A stretch of DNA of 64,000 nucleotides. It comes from Muricauda sp. MAR_2010_75 (lineage in GTDB: Bacteria; Bacteroidota; Bacteroidia; Flavobacteriales; Flavobacteriaceae). Made by a program: the position numbers and the translations under genes. Below, one piece after another: positions 49,909 through 59,364 of this stretch (position 1 is its first letter; each line of letters begins with the position of its first letter). The DNA lies in assembly GCF_000745185.1 (NCBI RefSeq), contig NZ_JQNJ01000001.1, positions 1,511,501 through 1,575,500 of the forward strand, read 5' to 3'. The notes beneath the pieces were generated by a model. The model was not told the DNA's origin and ran no database searches. It saw only the letters and a list, made by a program, of their open reading frames with translations.

Positions 49909-50898
49909 CTATCCTAATGTTCTAACAAAATCCTTGGCAAAATAACTGGCAATGATATCCGCACCTGCTCTTTTGATGGCGGTCAATTGTTCCAACATCA
50001 CCGCATCGTGGTCCAACCAACCTTTTTCGGCGGCGGCTTTTACCATGGCATACTCTCCAGAAACTTGGTAGACTGCAACAGGCACTTCGACTTCATTTTT
50101 AATTTCCCGAACAATGTCCAAATAGCACAAACCGGGTTTCACCATAACGATATCAGCCCCTTCATCAATGTCCATTTGGGTTTCTTTAATAGCTTCATAC
50201 CGATTGGCATAATCCATTTGATAGGTTTTCTTGTCCTTCGGTACATTGGCGATATCAACAGGTGCTGAATCGAGGGCATCACGGAAAGGTCCGTAAAAGG
50301 CACTGGCATATTTAGCGGAATAGGCCATAATTCCTGTATTGATGAACCCTTCATCTTCCAAAGCTTCACGAATGGTCAGGATTCTACCATCCATCATATC
50401 GCTGGGTGCCACAAAATCAGCACCAGCTTTGGCATGGGATAAGCTCATTTCAGCCAAGACTTCAGCAGTTTCATCATTCAGGATTTGCCCCTCGGCCACA
50501 ATGCCATCATGCCCATAGGAAGAAAATGGGTCAAGGGCCACATCGGTCATCACCAACATTTGTGGACAAGCATTTTTTACGGTTTTTATGGCACGCTGCA
50601 TCAGACCATTGGGGTTTAGGGCCTCGGTTCCTTTGTTATCCTTCAGTTTGTCATCGACCTTCACGAAAAGAAGCACGGAACACAATCCCATTTTCCAAAG
50701 TTCCTTTACCTCTTTTTCAAGATTGTCCAAACTCAACCTAAAGTAGTTGGGCATAGAGGCAATCTCCTCTTTGACGGCTTTGCCTTCTACCACAAAAAGA
50801 GGGACGAGAAAGTCATCTGGAGATAAAGTAGTTTCCCGAACCAATCTTCTGATAGATTCGGACGCGCGAAGTCTTCTGTTTCGTATTAATGGATACAT
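49909..50898 (-). CDS. hemB: Delta-aminolevulinic acid dehydratase (porphobilinogen synthase)
   Basis: A 329-residue enzyme joining two 5-aminolevulinate molecules into porphobilinogen. Schiff-base lysines lie in MAYSAKYASAFYGP and DIVMVKPG. The metal region reads VALDPFSSYGHDG, where zinc enzymes have cysteines; here they are absent, so it should be a magnesium-dependent type. It lies late in the haem operon, 29 bases after the PhzF-like gene and 13 bases before the serine hydrolase gene. Confidence 0.95.
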   Translation of the reverse strand: MYPLIRNRRLRASESIRRLVRETTLSPDDFLVPLFVVEGKAVKEEIASMPNYFRLSLDNLEKEVKELWKMGLCSVLLFVKVDDKLKDNKGTEALNPNGLMQRAIKTVKNACPQMLVMTDVALDPFSSYGHDGIVAEGQILNDETAEVLAEMSLSHAKAGADFVAPSDMMDGRILTIREALEDEGFINTGIMAYSAKYASAFYGPFRDALDSAPVDIANVPKDKKTYQMDYANRYEAIKETQMDIDEGADIVMVKPGLCYLDIVREIKNEVEVPVAVYQVSGEYAMVKAAAEKGWLDHDAVMLEQLTAIKRAGADIIASYFAKDFVRTLG

Positions 50899-50927
50899 GT
50901 CTTTTAAGTTTTCAGCGATGTTTTTAT

Positions 50928-51716
50928 TTATATATCGATTTCTCCTGTTAAATAAAGCACAGCTTTACCTGAAATTTTAACGCGTTCGCCCAAATATTCA
51001 CAGACCAGGTCACCTCCTCGTTTGGATAGTTGTTTGGCCGTCAATTTATTTTTGTTCAGCACCTCAGCCCAATACGGAGATAACGAGGTGTGGGCGGAAC
51101 CTGTAACGGGATCTTCGGGAATGCCACAGGCAGGCGCAAAAAAGCGTGAAACAAAATCCACCTCTTCCCCTGGTGCGGTAACGATAACCCCGCGAACATC
51201 CAATTGCGCCAACAAATGATGGTTGGGTTCAATGGCCTCAATTTCTTTTTGGGAGCGGTAGACCATCATATAGTCTGTTTTGCCCTTCAAGGTTTTTATT
51301 GGGGCTTGTCCGATTGTGCTGTCCAATTCCTCAATATTTTGAATGGCAATCAAACGGTCTGTAGGGAAATCGAGAGTTAGCCAACCATTGTCTGCCTTAC
51401 TCACGGTCAATTCTCCACTTCGGCTCGAATAAAACTGAATGGTATCTTTTTCCAGTTCATAAAAATGGAAGAGTACAAATGCTGTAGCCAAGGTGGCGTG
51501 CCCGCAAAGGTCCACTTCTATTTCTGGCGTAAACCATCGAATTTCAAATTGCCCATCCTTTTTGACAGCAAAAGCGGTTTCGGCCAAATTGTTCTCTTGT
51601 GCAATTTTTTGCATCAATTCTGGACTCAACCACGAATTCAAAATGCAGACTGCAGCAGGGTTTCCGCCAAAAGGTTGGTTGGTAAATGCATCTATTTGGT
51701 AAATTTTCTGTCTCAT
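50928..51716 (-). CDS. PhzF family isomerase-like protein
   Basis: A 262-residue protein with the diaminopimelate-epimerase-like PhzF fold. Markers are the opening QIDAFTNQPFGGNPAAVC, NNLAETAFA with the catalytic glutamate, VDLCGHATLATAFV, and PEDPVTGSAHTSLSPYWAEVL. PhzF isomerises a dihydroanthranilate in phenazine synthesis, but most family members have other, unknown small-acid substrates. No phenazine genes are present. It is inserted between hemF and hemB in the same operon, 28-29 bases from each. Confidence 0.9.
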   Translation of the reverse strand: MRQKIYQIDAFTNQPFGGNPAAVCILNSWLSPELMQKIAQENNLAETAFAVKKDGQFEIRWFTPEIEVDLCGHATLATAFVLFHFYELEKDTIQFYSSRSGELTVSKADNGWLTLDFPTDRLIAIQNIEELDSTIGQAPIKTLKGKTDYMMVYRSQKEIEAIEPNHHLLAQLDVRGVIVTAPGEEVDFVSRFFAPACGIPEDPVTGSAHTSLSPYWAEVLNKNKLTAKQLSKRGGDLVCEYLGERVKISGKAVLYLTGEIDI

Positions 51717-51744
51717 AGAATTGGTTTCAGAGCAAAACTACGGA

Positions 51745-52647
51745 TTAAACCCAATTTTTAGGGTTTTGCAGTACTGCTATCAATTTTTCTTCTTCACTTC
51801 CTTTTTCGGGATGATGGTCGTATCGCCATTGTACGTGCGGGGGAAGACTCATCAAAATACTCTCGATACGGCCGTTGGTTTTGAGACCAAAAAGGGTGCC
51901 CTTATCGTGAACCAAATTGAACTCGACATAACGGCCTCTTCGAATTTCTTGCCAATCCCGTTGTTCTTGGGAATAGGGAAGGTCTTTTCTTTTTTCAACA
52001 ATAGGAGCGTAGGCATCCAAAAAACTATCTCCAACTTCGGTGACAAAATTGTACCAATCTTCCATGCTGGTTTCCGCGGTTTTCTTGCAATAATCAAAAA
52101 ACAACCCGCCTATGCCACGGGCCTCATTCCGATGCGCATTCCAGAAGTATTCGTCGCATTTCTTTTTGTAGGACGGATAGAATATTGTGTTATGGGCATC
52201 ACAAGCCTTTTTGCAAATCGTATGAAAATGTGAAGCATCTTCCTCGAACAAATAATAGGGAGTGAGGTCCTGTCCGCCACCGAACCATTGGTCCACGATG
52301 TTGCCGTCCTTATCATACATCTCAAAATAACGCCAGTTGGCATGTACGGTAGGAACCATTGGACTTTTGGGGTGAATGACCAAGCTCAAACCACAGGCGA
52401 AGAAATCAACGTCTTCCACGCCAAAATAGTTTTGCATGCTTTTGGGCAATGGCCCGTGGACTTTGGAAATATTGACGCCTCCTTTTTCAAAAACGGAACC
52501 ATTTTCAATGACACGTGTTCTACCGCCCCCGCCTTCTTCACGTTCCCAGAGATCTTGTTGGAACTTGGTGGTTCCGTCCAATTCTTCGAGTTTGGAGGTA
52601 ATGGTATCCTGTAATTGTTGAATGTATTGGTAAAACTTATCCTTCAT
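51745..52647 (-). CDS. hemF: Oxygen-dependent coproporphyrinogen III oxidase
   Basis: A 300-residue enzyme that decarboxylates two propionates of coproporphyrinogen III using O2. Conserved segments are VHGPLPKSMQ, SLVIHPKSPMVPTVHANWRYFE with the catalytic histidine, WFGGGQDLTPYYL, EARGIGGLFFD, and the final NGRIESILMSLPPHVQWRYDHHPEKGS. The gene overlaps the GNAT gene before it by 11 bases. It implies aerobic haem synthesis by the protoporphyrin route. Confidence 0.95.
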   Translation of the reverse strand: MKDKFYQYIQQLQDTITSKLEELDGTTKFQQDLWEREEGGGGRTRVIENGSVFEKGGVNISKVHGPLPKSMQNYFGVEDVDFFACGLSLVIHPKSPMVPTVHANWRYFEMYDKDGNIVDQWFGGGQDLTPYYLFEEDASHFHTICKKACDAHNTIFYPSYKKKCDEYFWNAHRNEARGIGGLFFDYCKKTAETSMEDWYNFVTEVGDSFLDAYAPIVEKRKDLPYSQEQRDWQEIRRGRYVEFNLVHDKGTLFGLKTNGRIESILMSLPPHVQWRYDHHPEKGSEEEKLIAVLQNPKNWV

Positions 52648-53164
52648 AATCTAATTCGTAAAGTTCCATATCAAGATAGGCCTCATTTGGAGCTTGATAA
52701 GCTTTTGATATCGTTTTTATCCATCGAAAGCCTGTTTTTTCTGCAACTCTGATGCTTGCTAAATTACTCTTGTGCGCGAAAATTTTTAGTTTTTTGAGGT
52801 TCAGTTCGTTAAAAGCGAATTCTGAAACAAATTTTACGGATTTTGAAACGATTCCCTTTCCTTGTTCGGCTTTATCCAGACAATAGGCCAATTCGCCTTC
52901 ACCCGAATCGAGTTTTATATCCTTCAAAATCACTAGACCAATGACAACTCCGTCTATATTTCTGATAGCAAAGGCAAACTCTGATTTAGTCTGAATTTCT
53001 TTCTTTTTTTTGGAAATATAGATTTGGGAATTTTCAACGGATTCATTTTGGGACAACGTACTTGGGAAAAAGCGTTTGAATATATCGGCATTGGAGGTCA
53101 TCATGAGGTACAGGTCTTCTGCATCAGATTCCGAAAGGTAATTTATTTTGACAGCTTCTGACAT
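52637..53164 (-). CDS. GNAT family N-acetyltransferase
   Basis: A 175-residue RimJ/RimL-type acetyltransferase. It has the GNAT layout with acetyl-CoA binding loop GLVILKDIKLDSGEGELAYCLDKAEQGKGIVSKSVKFV and the later ELNLKKLKIFAHKSNLASIRVAEKTGFRW. The acceptor amine, on a protein or small molecule, is unknown. It lies inside the haem operon between DUF6973 and hemF and overlaps hemF by 11 bases. Confidence 0.88.
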   Translation of the reverse strand: MSEAVKINYLSESDAEDLYLMMTSNADIFKRFFPSTLSQNESVENSQIYISKKKKEIQTKSEFAFAIRNIDGVVIGLVILKDIKLDSGEGELAYCLDKAEQGKGIVSKSVKFVSEFAFNELNLKKLKIFAHKSNLASIRVAEKTGFRWIKTISKAYQAPNEAYLDMELYELDYEG

Positions 53165-53178
53165 TTCCCTTTTTGTTG

Positions 53179-53664
53179 TTATAAAGTATGTACCATTCGG
53201 TCTTTATGTTCGGAAAGTGTTGAGTTCTCGTCGATTTTAATGGACTCCAAAGTCATATTCTTCAACAGCTCAAGGACTTCCTGCTCGGACTTTTCCGTGT
53301 TTTGGGCAAAGATGAAACGCCCAACTTCGTTATTATGCAAATCCATTTCCTTTGGCAATTTTTTGTTCGGAAATGAATCCTCATGCCAATCGGTTACTTT
53401 TTTTGCCCAAGCTAAAACGGCTTCCTCATTTCTGTGCCAGTTATGACAGCGTTTCGCAATCAAATAATTCCAAAAAGCGTGTCTAAATGCATTGGCAGGA
53501 CCATTTTTATGGTGCAACTTACCATAGTTTTTGGTCGAAATGGTTATGCAATCCTTGGTGGCATTAATGGTTGGGAGTATAAGGTGTGGACGACTCAAAC
53601 CAATAAAAACACCTTTCAGCATATTTTTAAAATCGACCCGCTTTACTACTGCAATAAGGTTCAC
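53179..53664 (-). CDS. DUF6973-like protein in the haem operon
   Basis: A 161-residue soluble protein. The region [17 protein letters not shown], then DWHED and DLHNNEVGR, contains several histidines, aspartates and asparagines that look catalytic or metal-binding and match the DUF6973 pattern. The GTG start overlaps the hemE stop (GTGA), so translation is coupled; a later Met (residue 15) could also start. Its role in haem synthesis, if any, is unknown. Confidence 0.72.
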   Translation of the reverse strand: MNLIAVVKRVDFKNMLKGVFIGLSRPHLILPTINATKDCITISTKNYGKLHHKNGPANAFRHAFWNYLIAKRCHNWHRNEEAVLAWAKKVTDWHEDSFPNKKLPKEMDLHNNEVGRFIFAQNTEKSEQEVLELLKNMTLESIKIDENSTLSEHKDRMVHTL

Positions 53665-54686
53665 TCCTTATATTCTTTTACCGCATCTATAAATGCTTTT
53701 GCATTTTCCACAGGAATATTGGGTAAAATTCCGTGGCCAAGGTTCACAATATATTTGTCCTTACCAAAGTCACGGATCATCTGTGTGACCATTTCCTTGA
53801 TTTTCTCTGGTGGCGAAAGTAAGCGGGCAGGGTCAAAATTACCTTGAAGGGTAACCTTGCCTCCCGTTAAGTATCGTGCATTTTGAGCGGAACAGGTCCA
53901 ATCGACCCCTACGGCCGAAGCCCCGGAGTTGGCCATTTCCTTAAGAGCGAACCAGCACCCTTTTCCAAAAACGATTACGGGAGCTTCGTCTTTCAATGCA
54001 TCCACGATTTGCTGAATGTATTTCCACGAAAATTCTTGATAATCCCGTGGAGACAACATACCACCCCATGAATCAAAAACCTGGACGGCATTCACACCAG
54101 CCTTCACCTTGGCCTTAAGGTATGCAATGGTGGTGTCTGTTATCTTTTGCAGCAATTCGTGTGCAGCCTTGGGTTCGGTAAAACAGAATCCTCTGGCCTT
54201 GTCAAAACTCTTGCTGCCTTGACCTTCCACGCAATAGCAAAGAAGTGTCCACGGAGAACCTGCAAACCCGATCAAGGGAATTTCATCATTCAATTTTTCC
54301 TTGGTGATGGTAATAGCATCCATTACGTAACCCAAAGTATCTTGAATATCAGGGACAACTACCTTGTCCAAATCGGTTTGCGAACGGATAGGGTTCGGCA
54401 AGTAGGGGCCAAAGTTGGGTTTCATTTCAACCTCAATGTCCATGGCCTGGGGAATCACCAAAATATCGCTGAACAAAATAGCAGCATCCATGCCATAGCG
54501 GCGAATGGGCTGTATGGTAATTTCCGAAGCCAATTCAGGGGTTTGGCATCGTGTGAAAAAGTCGTATTTTTTACGGAGTTCCATAAACTCGGGCAAATAG
54601 CGTCCCGCTTGTCGCATCATCCATACGGGTGGGCGTTCAACGGTTTCGCCTTTTAATGCTTTTAGGAACAAGTCGTTTTTTATCAT
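53661..54686 (-). CDS. hemE: Uroporphyrinogen decarboxylase
   Basis: A 341-residue enzyme that removes four acetate carboxyls from uroporphyrinogen III. Signatures are [17 protein letters not shown] at the start, with the invariant Arg pair, [31 protein letters not shown], and [18 protein letters not shown] near the end. It overlaps hemD before it by four bases (ATGA) and the DUF6973 gene after it by four. Confidence 0.96.
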   Translation of the reverse strand: MIKNDLFLKALKGETVERPPVWMMRQAGRYLPEFMELRKKYDFFTRCQTPELASEITIQPIRRYGMDAAILFSDILVIPQAMDIEVEMKPNFGPYLPNPIRSQTDLDKVVVPDIQDTLGYVMDAITITKEKLNDEIPLIGFAGSPWTLLCYCVEGQGSKSFDKARGFCFTEPKAAHELLQKITDTTIAYLKAKVKAGVNAVQVFDSWGGMLSPRDYQEFSWKYIQQIVDALKDEAPVIVFGKGCWFALKEMANSGASAVGVDWTCSAQNARYLTGGKVTLQGNFDPARLLSPPEKIKEMVTQMIRDFGKDKYIVNLGHGILPNIPVENAKAFIDAVKEYKE

Positions 54687-55345
54687 AAATTTTTGAAATA
54701 ATTAATTGCCTGCACCAACACATTTTCAACTGTTGGTTTGTTGGCTGTAACAATATGTTTTGAATGTTTTTGAGCTTCGGTGGCTGTAGTTTTCCCAATA
54801 CAAAACAATGTGCTGTTCCCTAGGGTGTTTTCCAAAAGATAGCTTCTGATTCCACTTGGGCTGAAGAACAGAATACCATCGAAATCCCTTTGAAATGCTT
54901 TTGGATTTAGCTCGGTACGGTATACTTCAACCTCCTTAAATTCAATGTCGTTTTGGGTCAACAATGCTGGAAGTTCATCTCTTCTTTTATTTCCACATAA
55001 AAACAAAAAATGCTCGTTTTTATGGTTTTTTAAAATGTTTTTACCCAATTCTAAAGCATTTTCGGCCATTTTTACCACATTTAAACCATTTTCCTTCAAA
55101 AGTATTTTGGTCTTCTCTCCCACGCAAAACACATTGAATTTGGACAAGTTCGATGGCTTAACCTGATTTAAAAATGCTTTTACGGCATTTTTGCTAGTGA
55201 AAATGTAGTTGCTATAATTCAATGGGATTTCCACATTCAGGAAATCAATTTTTAGGGCATCGTATTCCACCAAACCCAAACCAGAATTCAGAAAAAGTTC
55301 CTTTTGTGAAGGGGTTAATATTTTAGTGGAGAGCACTGTTTTCAT
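54683..55345 (-). CDS. hemD: Uroporphyrinogen-III synthase
   Basis: A 220-residue two-lobed enzyme that closes hydroxymethylbilane into uroporphyrinogen III with inversion of ring D. HemD sequences vary widely; here [63 protein letters not shown] and [12 protein letters not shown] match the family pattern. Its start lies inside hemC (23-base overlap) and its end overlaps hemE by four bases. Confidence 0.92.
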   Translation of the reverse strand: MKTVLSTKILTPSQKELFLNSGLGLVEYDALKIDFLNVEIPLNYSNYIFTSKNAVKAFLNQVKPSNLSKFNVFCVGEKTKILLKENGLNVVKMAENALELGKNILKNHKNEHFLFLCGNKRRDELPALLTQNDIEFKEVEVYRTELNPKAFQRDFDGILFFSPSGIRSYLLENTLGNSTLFCIGKTTATEAQKHSKHIVTANKPTVENVLVQAINYFKNL

Positions 55346-56249
55346 TTCTGATTTCTTGCATCAATTTATCGCCGCCTTTTTGCAAGACTTCTTCGGCACA
55401 TGCTTTACCCAATCCGGGGGCATCTGAAAGTTTTACTTCTTTTTTGATGTCGATTTTTTGTTTTCCATCCAAGGAGAAAACCACTCCTTCAAAATAAACG
55501 GATTCGTCTTTCACTTGAGCCAGGGCGCCAATTGGGGCGGTACATCCACCTTCCAAAGTGCGCAAAAACTCACGTTCAATGGTAGTAGCGATTTCAGTTT
55601 CTGAATGATTGAGCTTTGCCAATGCCTCTCTGGTAAATTCGTCCTCTTCTTTGGCAACCACCAACATAGCACCTTGGGCAGGAGCAGGAATCATCCAATC
55701 CAACTGAATGGCATCTTTGGGCAACAATTTGATTCTTTCCAATCCAGCTTGGGCAAAAATGGCGCCTTGCCAATCGTTTTCAATCAACTTAATAAGCCTG
55801 GTGTTCACATTTCCTCTTAAATCCACCACTTTATGGTTGGGATATTTGTTTAGCCATTGTGCTTTTCTTCGCAAACTTCCTGTTGCAATAGTAGCAGGTT
55901 GGTTGGATTCCAAAAATCCGGAACCCTTGTGAACCAAAATATCATGTGTTACCGCGCGCTCCAATACGGCCGCTTGCACAATTCCTTTTGGCAGTTGGGT
56001 AGGTACATCTTTCATGGAGTGTACGGCAATATCAATATCTCCTTTGAGTAAAGCAACATCTAGAGCTTTGGTGAAAATTCCCGTTACCCCGAGCTCATAA
56101 AGCGGTTTGTCCAACACTTGATCTCCAAGGGATTTAGTGGGCACTAAAACGGTATCGTTCCCGATTTCTTCCAGCTTTTGTTGTACGGTGGTCGCTTGCC
56201 ACATCGCCAGTTCGCTGTCGCGGGTTCCAATGCGGATGATTTTGCTCAT
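55323..56249 (-). CDS. hemC: Porphobilinogen deaminase (hydroxymethylbilane synthase)
   Basis: A 308-residue enzyme that polymerises four porphobilinogen units. It has RIGTRDSELAMWQA, HSMKDVPTQLPKGI, the cofactor-binding Cys in LEGGCTAPIGA, and NVNTRLIKLIENDWQGAIFAQAGLERI. The dipyrromethane cofactor attaches to that cysteine. It overlaps hemA by four bases and hemD by 23. Confidence 0.96.
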   Translation of the reverse strand: MSKIIRIGTRDSELAMWQATTVQQKLEEIGNDTVLVPTKSLGDQVLDKPLYELGVTGIFTKALDVALLKGDIDIAVHSMKDVPTQLPKGIVQAAVLERAVTHDILVHKGSGFLESNQPATIATGSLRRKAQWLNKYPNHKVVDLRGNVNTRLIKLIENDWQGAIFAQAGLERIKLLPKDAIQLDWMIPAPAQGAMLVVAKEEDEFTREALAKLNHSETEIATTIEREFLRTLEGGCTAPIGALAQVKDESVYFEGVVFSLDGKQKIDIKKEVKLSDAPGLGKACAEEVLQKGGDKLMQEIRNENSALH

Positions 56250-57502
56250 TTGGAATGTACTTCTAGCTGAAAGACTTTTTGGATCAGTTCTAGACTGTCA
56301 TCGGTGTCTACCTCGTTACTCTTAAGATGATTGGCAAACTGCTTGGTGATTTTTTGAATGATTCGGTCTGAGATGATCTCTGCCTGAATTTGGTCAAAAC
56401 CTTCAATCTTTTTGGTCTGAAAATCGATTTCCTCGGTCTTCATGGTGTTCAGTTTGTCCTTGAGGGCATTGATCACTGGGGCAAACTTTCGGGTTTCCAA
56501 CCATTTTAGGAAGTCCTTTTTTACTTTTTCGATGATGGCTTCTGCTTTGGGAACGTATTCTTTTCTTTTGGCCAAAGTCTCATCTGTAATCTGTGAAAGC
56601 TGATCCAAATGAACCAAGGTCACGTTGTCCAGTTCCTTTACATCATCCGACACATTTTTGGGAACGGACAAATCCAAGATCAACAATGGTTTTTTGGAAT
56701 AGATCAACACTTTGGAAACCGTTGGCAATTGAGCTCCTGTGGCCACGACCAAAATATCGGCCTTCCGGATTTCCGTTTGCAGATCACCATAATCTTTTAC
56801 CGTTAAATGAAATTTGCCAGCAATGTCCTCCGCCTTTTCCCTGGTTCTGTTGATCAATGTAATGTGAGAATTGTTGGAATGCTTGATTAGGTTCTCACAG
56901 GTATTCCTGCCAATTTTTCCGGTTCCGAACAATAGGATATTCTTATTGGAAATATCTTCAACGTTGTCCAAAATATATTTTACCGAAGCAAAGGCTACGG
57001 ATGTGGCACCTGAAGAAAGTTCCGTTTCGTTTTTGATGCGCTTGCTGGCCTGAATGACCGAATTGCATAAACGTTCCAGAAACGGATTGGCCATGTCTTG
57101 TTTTTTGGCCCGATAAAACCCTTGTTTAATTTGACTGATGATTTCAAAATCACCCAAAATCTGACTGTCCAGGCCCGTGCCTACTTTAAACATGTGCGAA
57201 ATGGCATCGTGGTTTTTGTATACATAGGCCACCTCTTGAAATTCTTCAACAGTACCATGTGTCTCGTCGCAAAGCAATTTGATAAGTTGGTAGGGATGTT
57301 GTGCAAAACCATAAAGTTCGGTTCTGTTGCAAGTAGAAATGGCCAATAGGCCGTCAATTCCTATTTCCTTGGCCTTGTCCAAAATATGGTCAATGGCAGG
57401 AACATCCAGACTGAACTTTCCTCTAACCTCTGCATCCGCCTTCTTGTAACTCAACCCAATGGCGTAGAAGGAATTATGTTTTGAAATATGGTAGTCCCTC
57501 AT
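56246..57502 (-). CDS. hemA: Glutamyl-tRNA reductase
   Basis: A 418-residue enzyme that reduces glutamyl-tRNA to glutamate semialdehyde, the first committed step of haem synthesis. The catalytic cysteine is in LAISTCNRTELYG; GLDSQILGDFEIISQIK and the NADPH site FGTGKIGRNTCENL follow. ATG 57502 (MRDYHISKHNSFY) is preferred to the open-frame start 15 codons upstream because an exact -7 box, TATTTTTG, lies on the minus strand at 57530-57523, inside that extension. It heads the haem operon and stands divergently from an AraC gene. Confidence 0.95.
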   Translation of the reverse strand: MRDYHISKHNSFYAIGLSYKKADAEVRGKFSLDVPAIDHILDKAKEIGIDGLLAISTCNRTELYGFAQHPYQLIKLLCDETHGTVEEFQEVAYVYKNHDAISHMFKVGTGLDSQILGDFEIISQIKQGFYRAKKQDMANPFLERLCNSVIQASKRIKNETELSSGATSVAFASVKYILDNVEDISNKNILLFGTGKIGRNTCENLIKHSNNSHITLINRTREKAEDIAGKFHLTVKDYGDLQTEIRKADILVVATGAQLPTVSKVLIYSKKPLLILDLSVPKNVSDDVKELDNVTLVHLDQLSQITDETLAKRKEYVPKAEAIIEKVKKDFLKWLETRKFAPVINALKDKLNTMKTEEIDFQTKKIEGFDQIQAEIISDRIIQKITKQFANHLKSNEVDTDDSLELIQKVFQLEVHSK

Positions 57503-57522
57503 AAAGGATATAAATCGCAGCA

Positions 57523-57530
57523 CAAAAATA
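57523..57530 (-). promoter_or_regulatory. -7 box of the haem operon
   Basis: On the minus strand 57530-57523 reads TATTTTTG, matching TAnnTTTG, 20 bases before the hemA ATG. A TTG lies 14 bases further upstream, closer than the usual 19-20. The operator TCAAAAAATAAC at 57544-57555 is partly repeated, inverted, as GTTATTTTTGA at 57597-57607. Confidence 0.45.
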
Positions 57531-57597
57531 ACAGGCTTATAGGTCAAAAAATAACGCTAGAGGAACTATAAATAATCGCTACTATCATTTTATGTGT

Positions 57598-57680
57598 TAT
57601 TTTTGATGAAAATCAGGGGAAACGTTATTATTATTGATTAATTAGAAGGTCTAAAACACAATTTAGAGTGATTCTAAATT
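57598..57680 (+). promoter_or_regulatory. Promoter and palindrome of the AraC-ThuA unit
   Basis: An exact -7 box TATTTTTG is at 57598-57605. AATTTAGA (57660-57667) and TCTAAATT (57673-57680) form a perfect 8-bp inverted repeat with a 5-base loop, 15 bases before ATG 57695. It could be an AraC autoregulatory site or a leader hairpin. Confidence 0.4.
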
Positions 57681-57694
57681 GAAAATTGAATGAA

Positions 57695-58591
57695 ATGAAA
57701 CCAAATATAGCTATTGAAAATATCGCCAAAGGTTCCTATGATGAGATTTTGGTGGAAGATGGATTTTATATCCTTAAAATTCAGAACGATACAAAGGATT
57801 TTCAGATGATTGAACGGGATATTGACAGTTCCTTTATCCAATTTCATTTTTGTTTGAAAGGTAGATCCCTGTTCAACTTCAATGAAGGACATTACCAGTT
57901 AGAAGTTACCGAGGAAAACTCATTGTTGCTCTACAATACCCAAAAGGATCTACCCCTTAACCTAACCGTCTCCCCAAACTCATGGCTACTTTCCGTGGTC
58001 ATGACCATTCGTAAATTTCATTCCCTATTTTCCAATGAGGCCGATTACATCCCATTTTTAAGTGGGGAAAATCAGGAAAAAAAATACTATTCCCAAGAAG
58101 TGGTGTCACCGGCCATTGCGGTGGTGTTGAGCCAGTTGATGAATTACAACCTGCATCCCTCCATTAAAAAACTGTACGTCAAAGGCAAGGTTTATGAACT
58201 TATCTCACTCTATTTCAACAAAACCGAGGAGGCCGATTTGGAACAATGCCCCTTTTTGGCCGATGAAGATAATGTTCGCCGGATTAAAATGGCCAAGGAA
58301 ATCATGATTTCCCGGATGGCCGAACCGCCTACCTTGGCCGAACTTTCTGCCGAAATAGGGTTGAGCTTGAAAAAGTTGAAAGAAGGATTCAAGCAGATTT
58401 ATGGTGATTCGGTCTATGGTTTTTTGTTCGATTACAAGATGGAATATGCCCGGAAAATGCTGGAAACGGGAAAACACAATGTCAATGAGGTAGGGTTAAA
58501 AGTGGGCTATAGCACGGCCAGCCATTTTATCACTTCTTTTAAAAAGAAATACGGTACAACGCCAAAAAAATATTTAACTTCAAACACATAA
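57695..58591 (+). CDS. AraC family transcriptional regulator
   Basis: A 298-residue regulator with a cupin-like N-terminal domain (FIQFHFCLKGRSLFNFNEGHYQLEVTEENSLLLYN). The C-terminal AraC double helix-turn-helix is LAELSAEIGLSLKKLKEGFKQIYGDSVYGFL, then GLKVGYSTASHFITSFKKKYGTTPKKYL. ATG 57695 (MKPNIAIENIA) is used; a TTG three codons earlier is in frame. It is divergent from hemA and followed after 11 bases by a ThuA gene. It might regulate either the haem operon or the ThuA gene. Confidence 0.88.
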   Translation: MKPNIAIENIAKGSYDEILVEDGFYILKIQNDTKDFQMIERDIDSSFIQFHFCLKGRSLFNFNEGHYQLEVTEENSLLLYNTQKDLPLNLTVSPNSWLLSVVMTIRKFHSLFSNEADYIPFLSGENQEKKYYSQEVVSPAIAVVLSQLMNYNLHPSIKKLYVKGKVYELISLYFNKTEEADLEQCPFLADEDNVRRIKMAKEIMISRMAEPPTLAELSAEIGLSLKKLKEGFKQIYGDSVYGFLFDYKMEYARKMLETGKHNVNEVGLKVGYSTASHFITSFKKKYGTTPKKYLTSNT

Positions 58592-58602
58592 AAATCAAGA
58601 CA

Positions 58603-59364
58603 ATGAGATTTCTTTTTTCATCCTTACTGGCAATTTGCTTGGTGGTTACAACTTTTGGACAAGACACGCCCAAAACCACAGAAACCGATAGTGTAAAAAT
58701 GCCCGAACTGGTGATGGTTTTTACCAAAACTGTGGGATACCGGCACCAGTCCATTGAAAAAGGGGTGCAAACGTTGCGGGAATTGGGCCGGAAAAACGGG
58801 TTCATTGCACTGCAGACAGAATCCTCGGAGGATTTTACACCACAGAATCTGGCCAACTACAAATTGGTGGTTTTTTTGAGCACAACCTTGGATGTGCTGA
58901 ACGACCAACAACAGCGAGCCTTTGAAAGTTATATAAAAAATGGTGGGGCTTATTTGGGAATTCATGCAGCATCTGATACGGAATTTGATTGGCCCTGGTA
59001 TGGTACGTTGGTAGGAGGATATTTTGTGAACCATCCCAACAACCCCAATGTGCGAAGTGCAAAAATTAAGGTGGTGGATAAATCGCATCCTTCAACATCC
59101 CATCTTCCAGATGTATGGTCCCGCAATGATGAATGGTACAACTTCAAGGATCTAAACCCAAATGTAACCGTATTGATGAACTTGGATGAAACCACTTATG
59201 AGGGAGGGACCAATGGAGCCAACCACCCTATTGCCTGGTACCACGAATTTGATGGCGGTAGATCCTTTTACACCGGAGGGGGGCATACCAATGAATCCTT
59301 TGATGAGCCCAATTTTAGACAACATTTATTAGGGGCCATCGAATGGTGCCTAAAACGAAAGTAA
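58603..59364 (+). CDS. ThuA domain (trehalose-utilisation-like) exported protein
   Basis: A 253-residue protein with signal peptide MRFLFSSLLAICLVVTTFG and one ThuA domain, a class I amidotransferase-like flavodoxin fold. Motifs include VFTKTVGYRHQSIEKG, LVVFLSTTLDVLNDQQQRAFESYIKNGGAYLGIHAAS, GYFVNHPN and PIAWYHEFDGGRSFYTGGGHTNESF. ThuA domains act on or bind sugars and are common in Bacteroidota secretomes. It follows the AraC gene by 11 bases. Its end overlaps the convergent DUF1460 gene by 15 bases. Confidence 0.9.
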   Translation: MRFLFSSLLAICLVVTTFGQDTPKTTETDSVKMPELVMVFTKTVGYRHQSIEKGVQTLRELGRKNGFIALQTESSEDFTPQNLANYKLVVFLSTTLDVLNDQQQRAFESYIKNGGAYLGIHAASDTEFDWPWYGTLVGGYFVNHPNNPNVRSAKIKVVDKSHPSTSHLPDVWSRNDEWYNFKDLNPNVTVLMNLDETTYEGGTNGANHPIAWYHEFDGGRSFYTGGGHTNESFDEPNFRQHLLGAIEWCLKRK

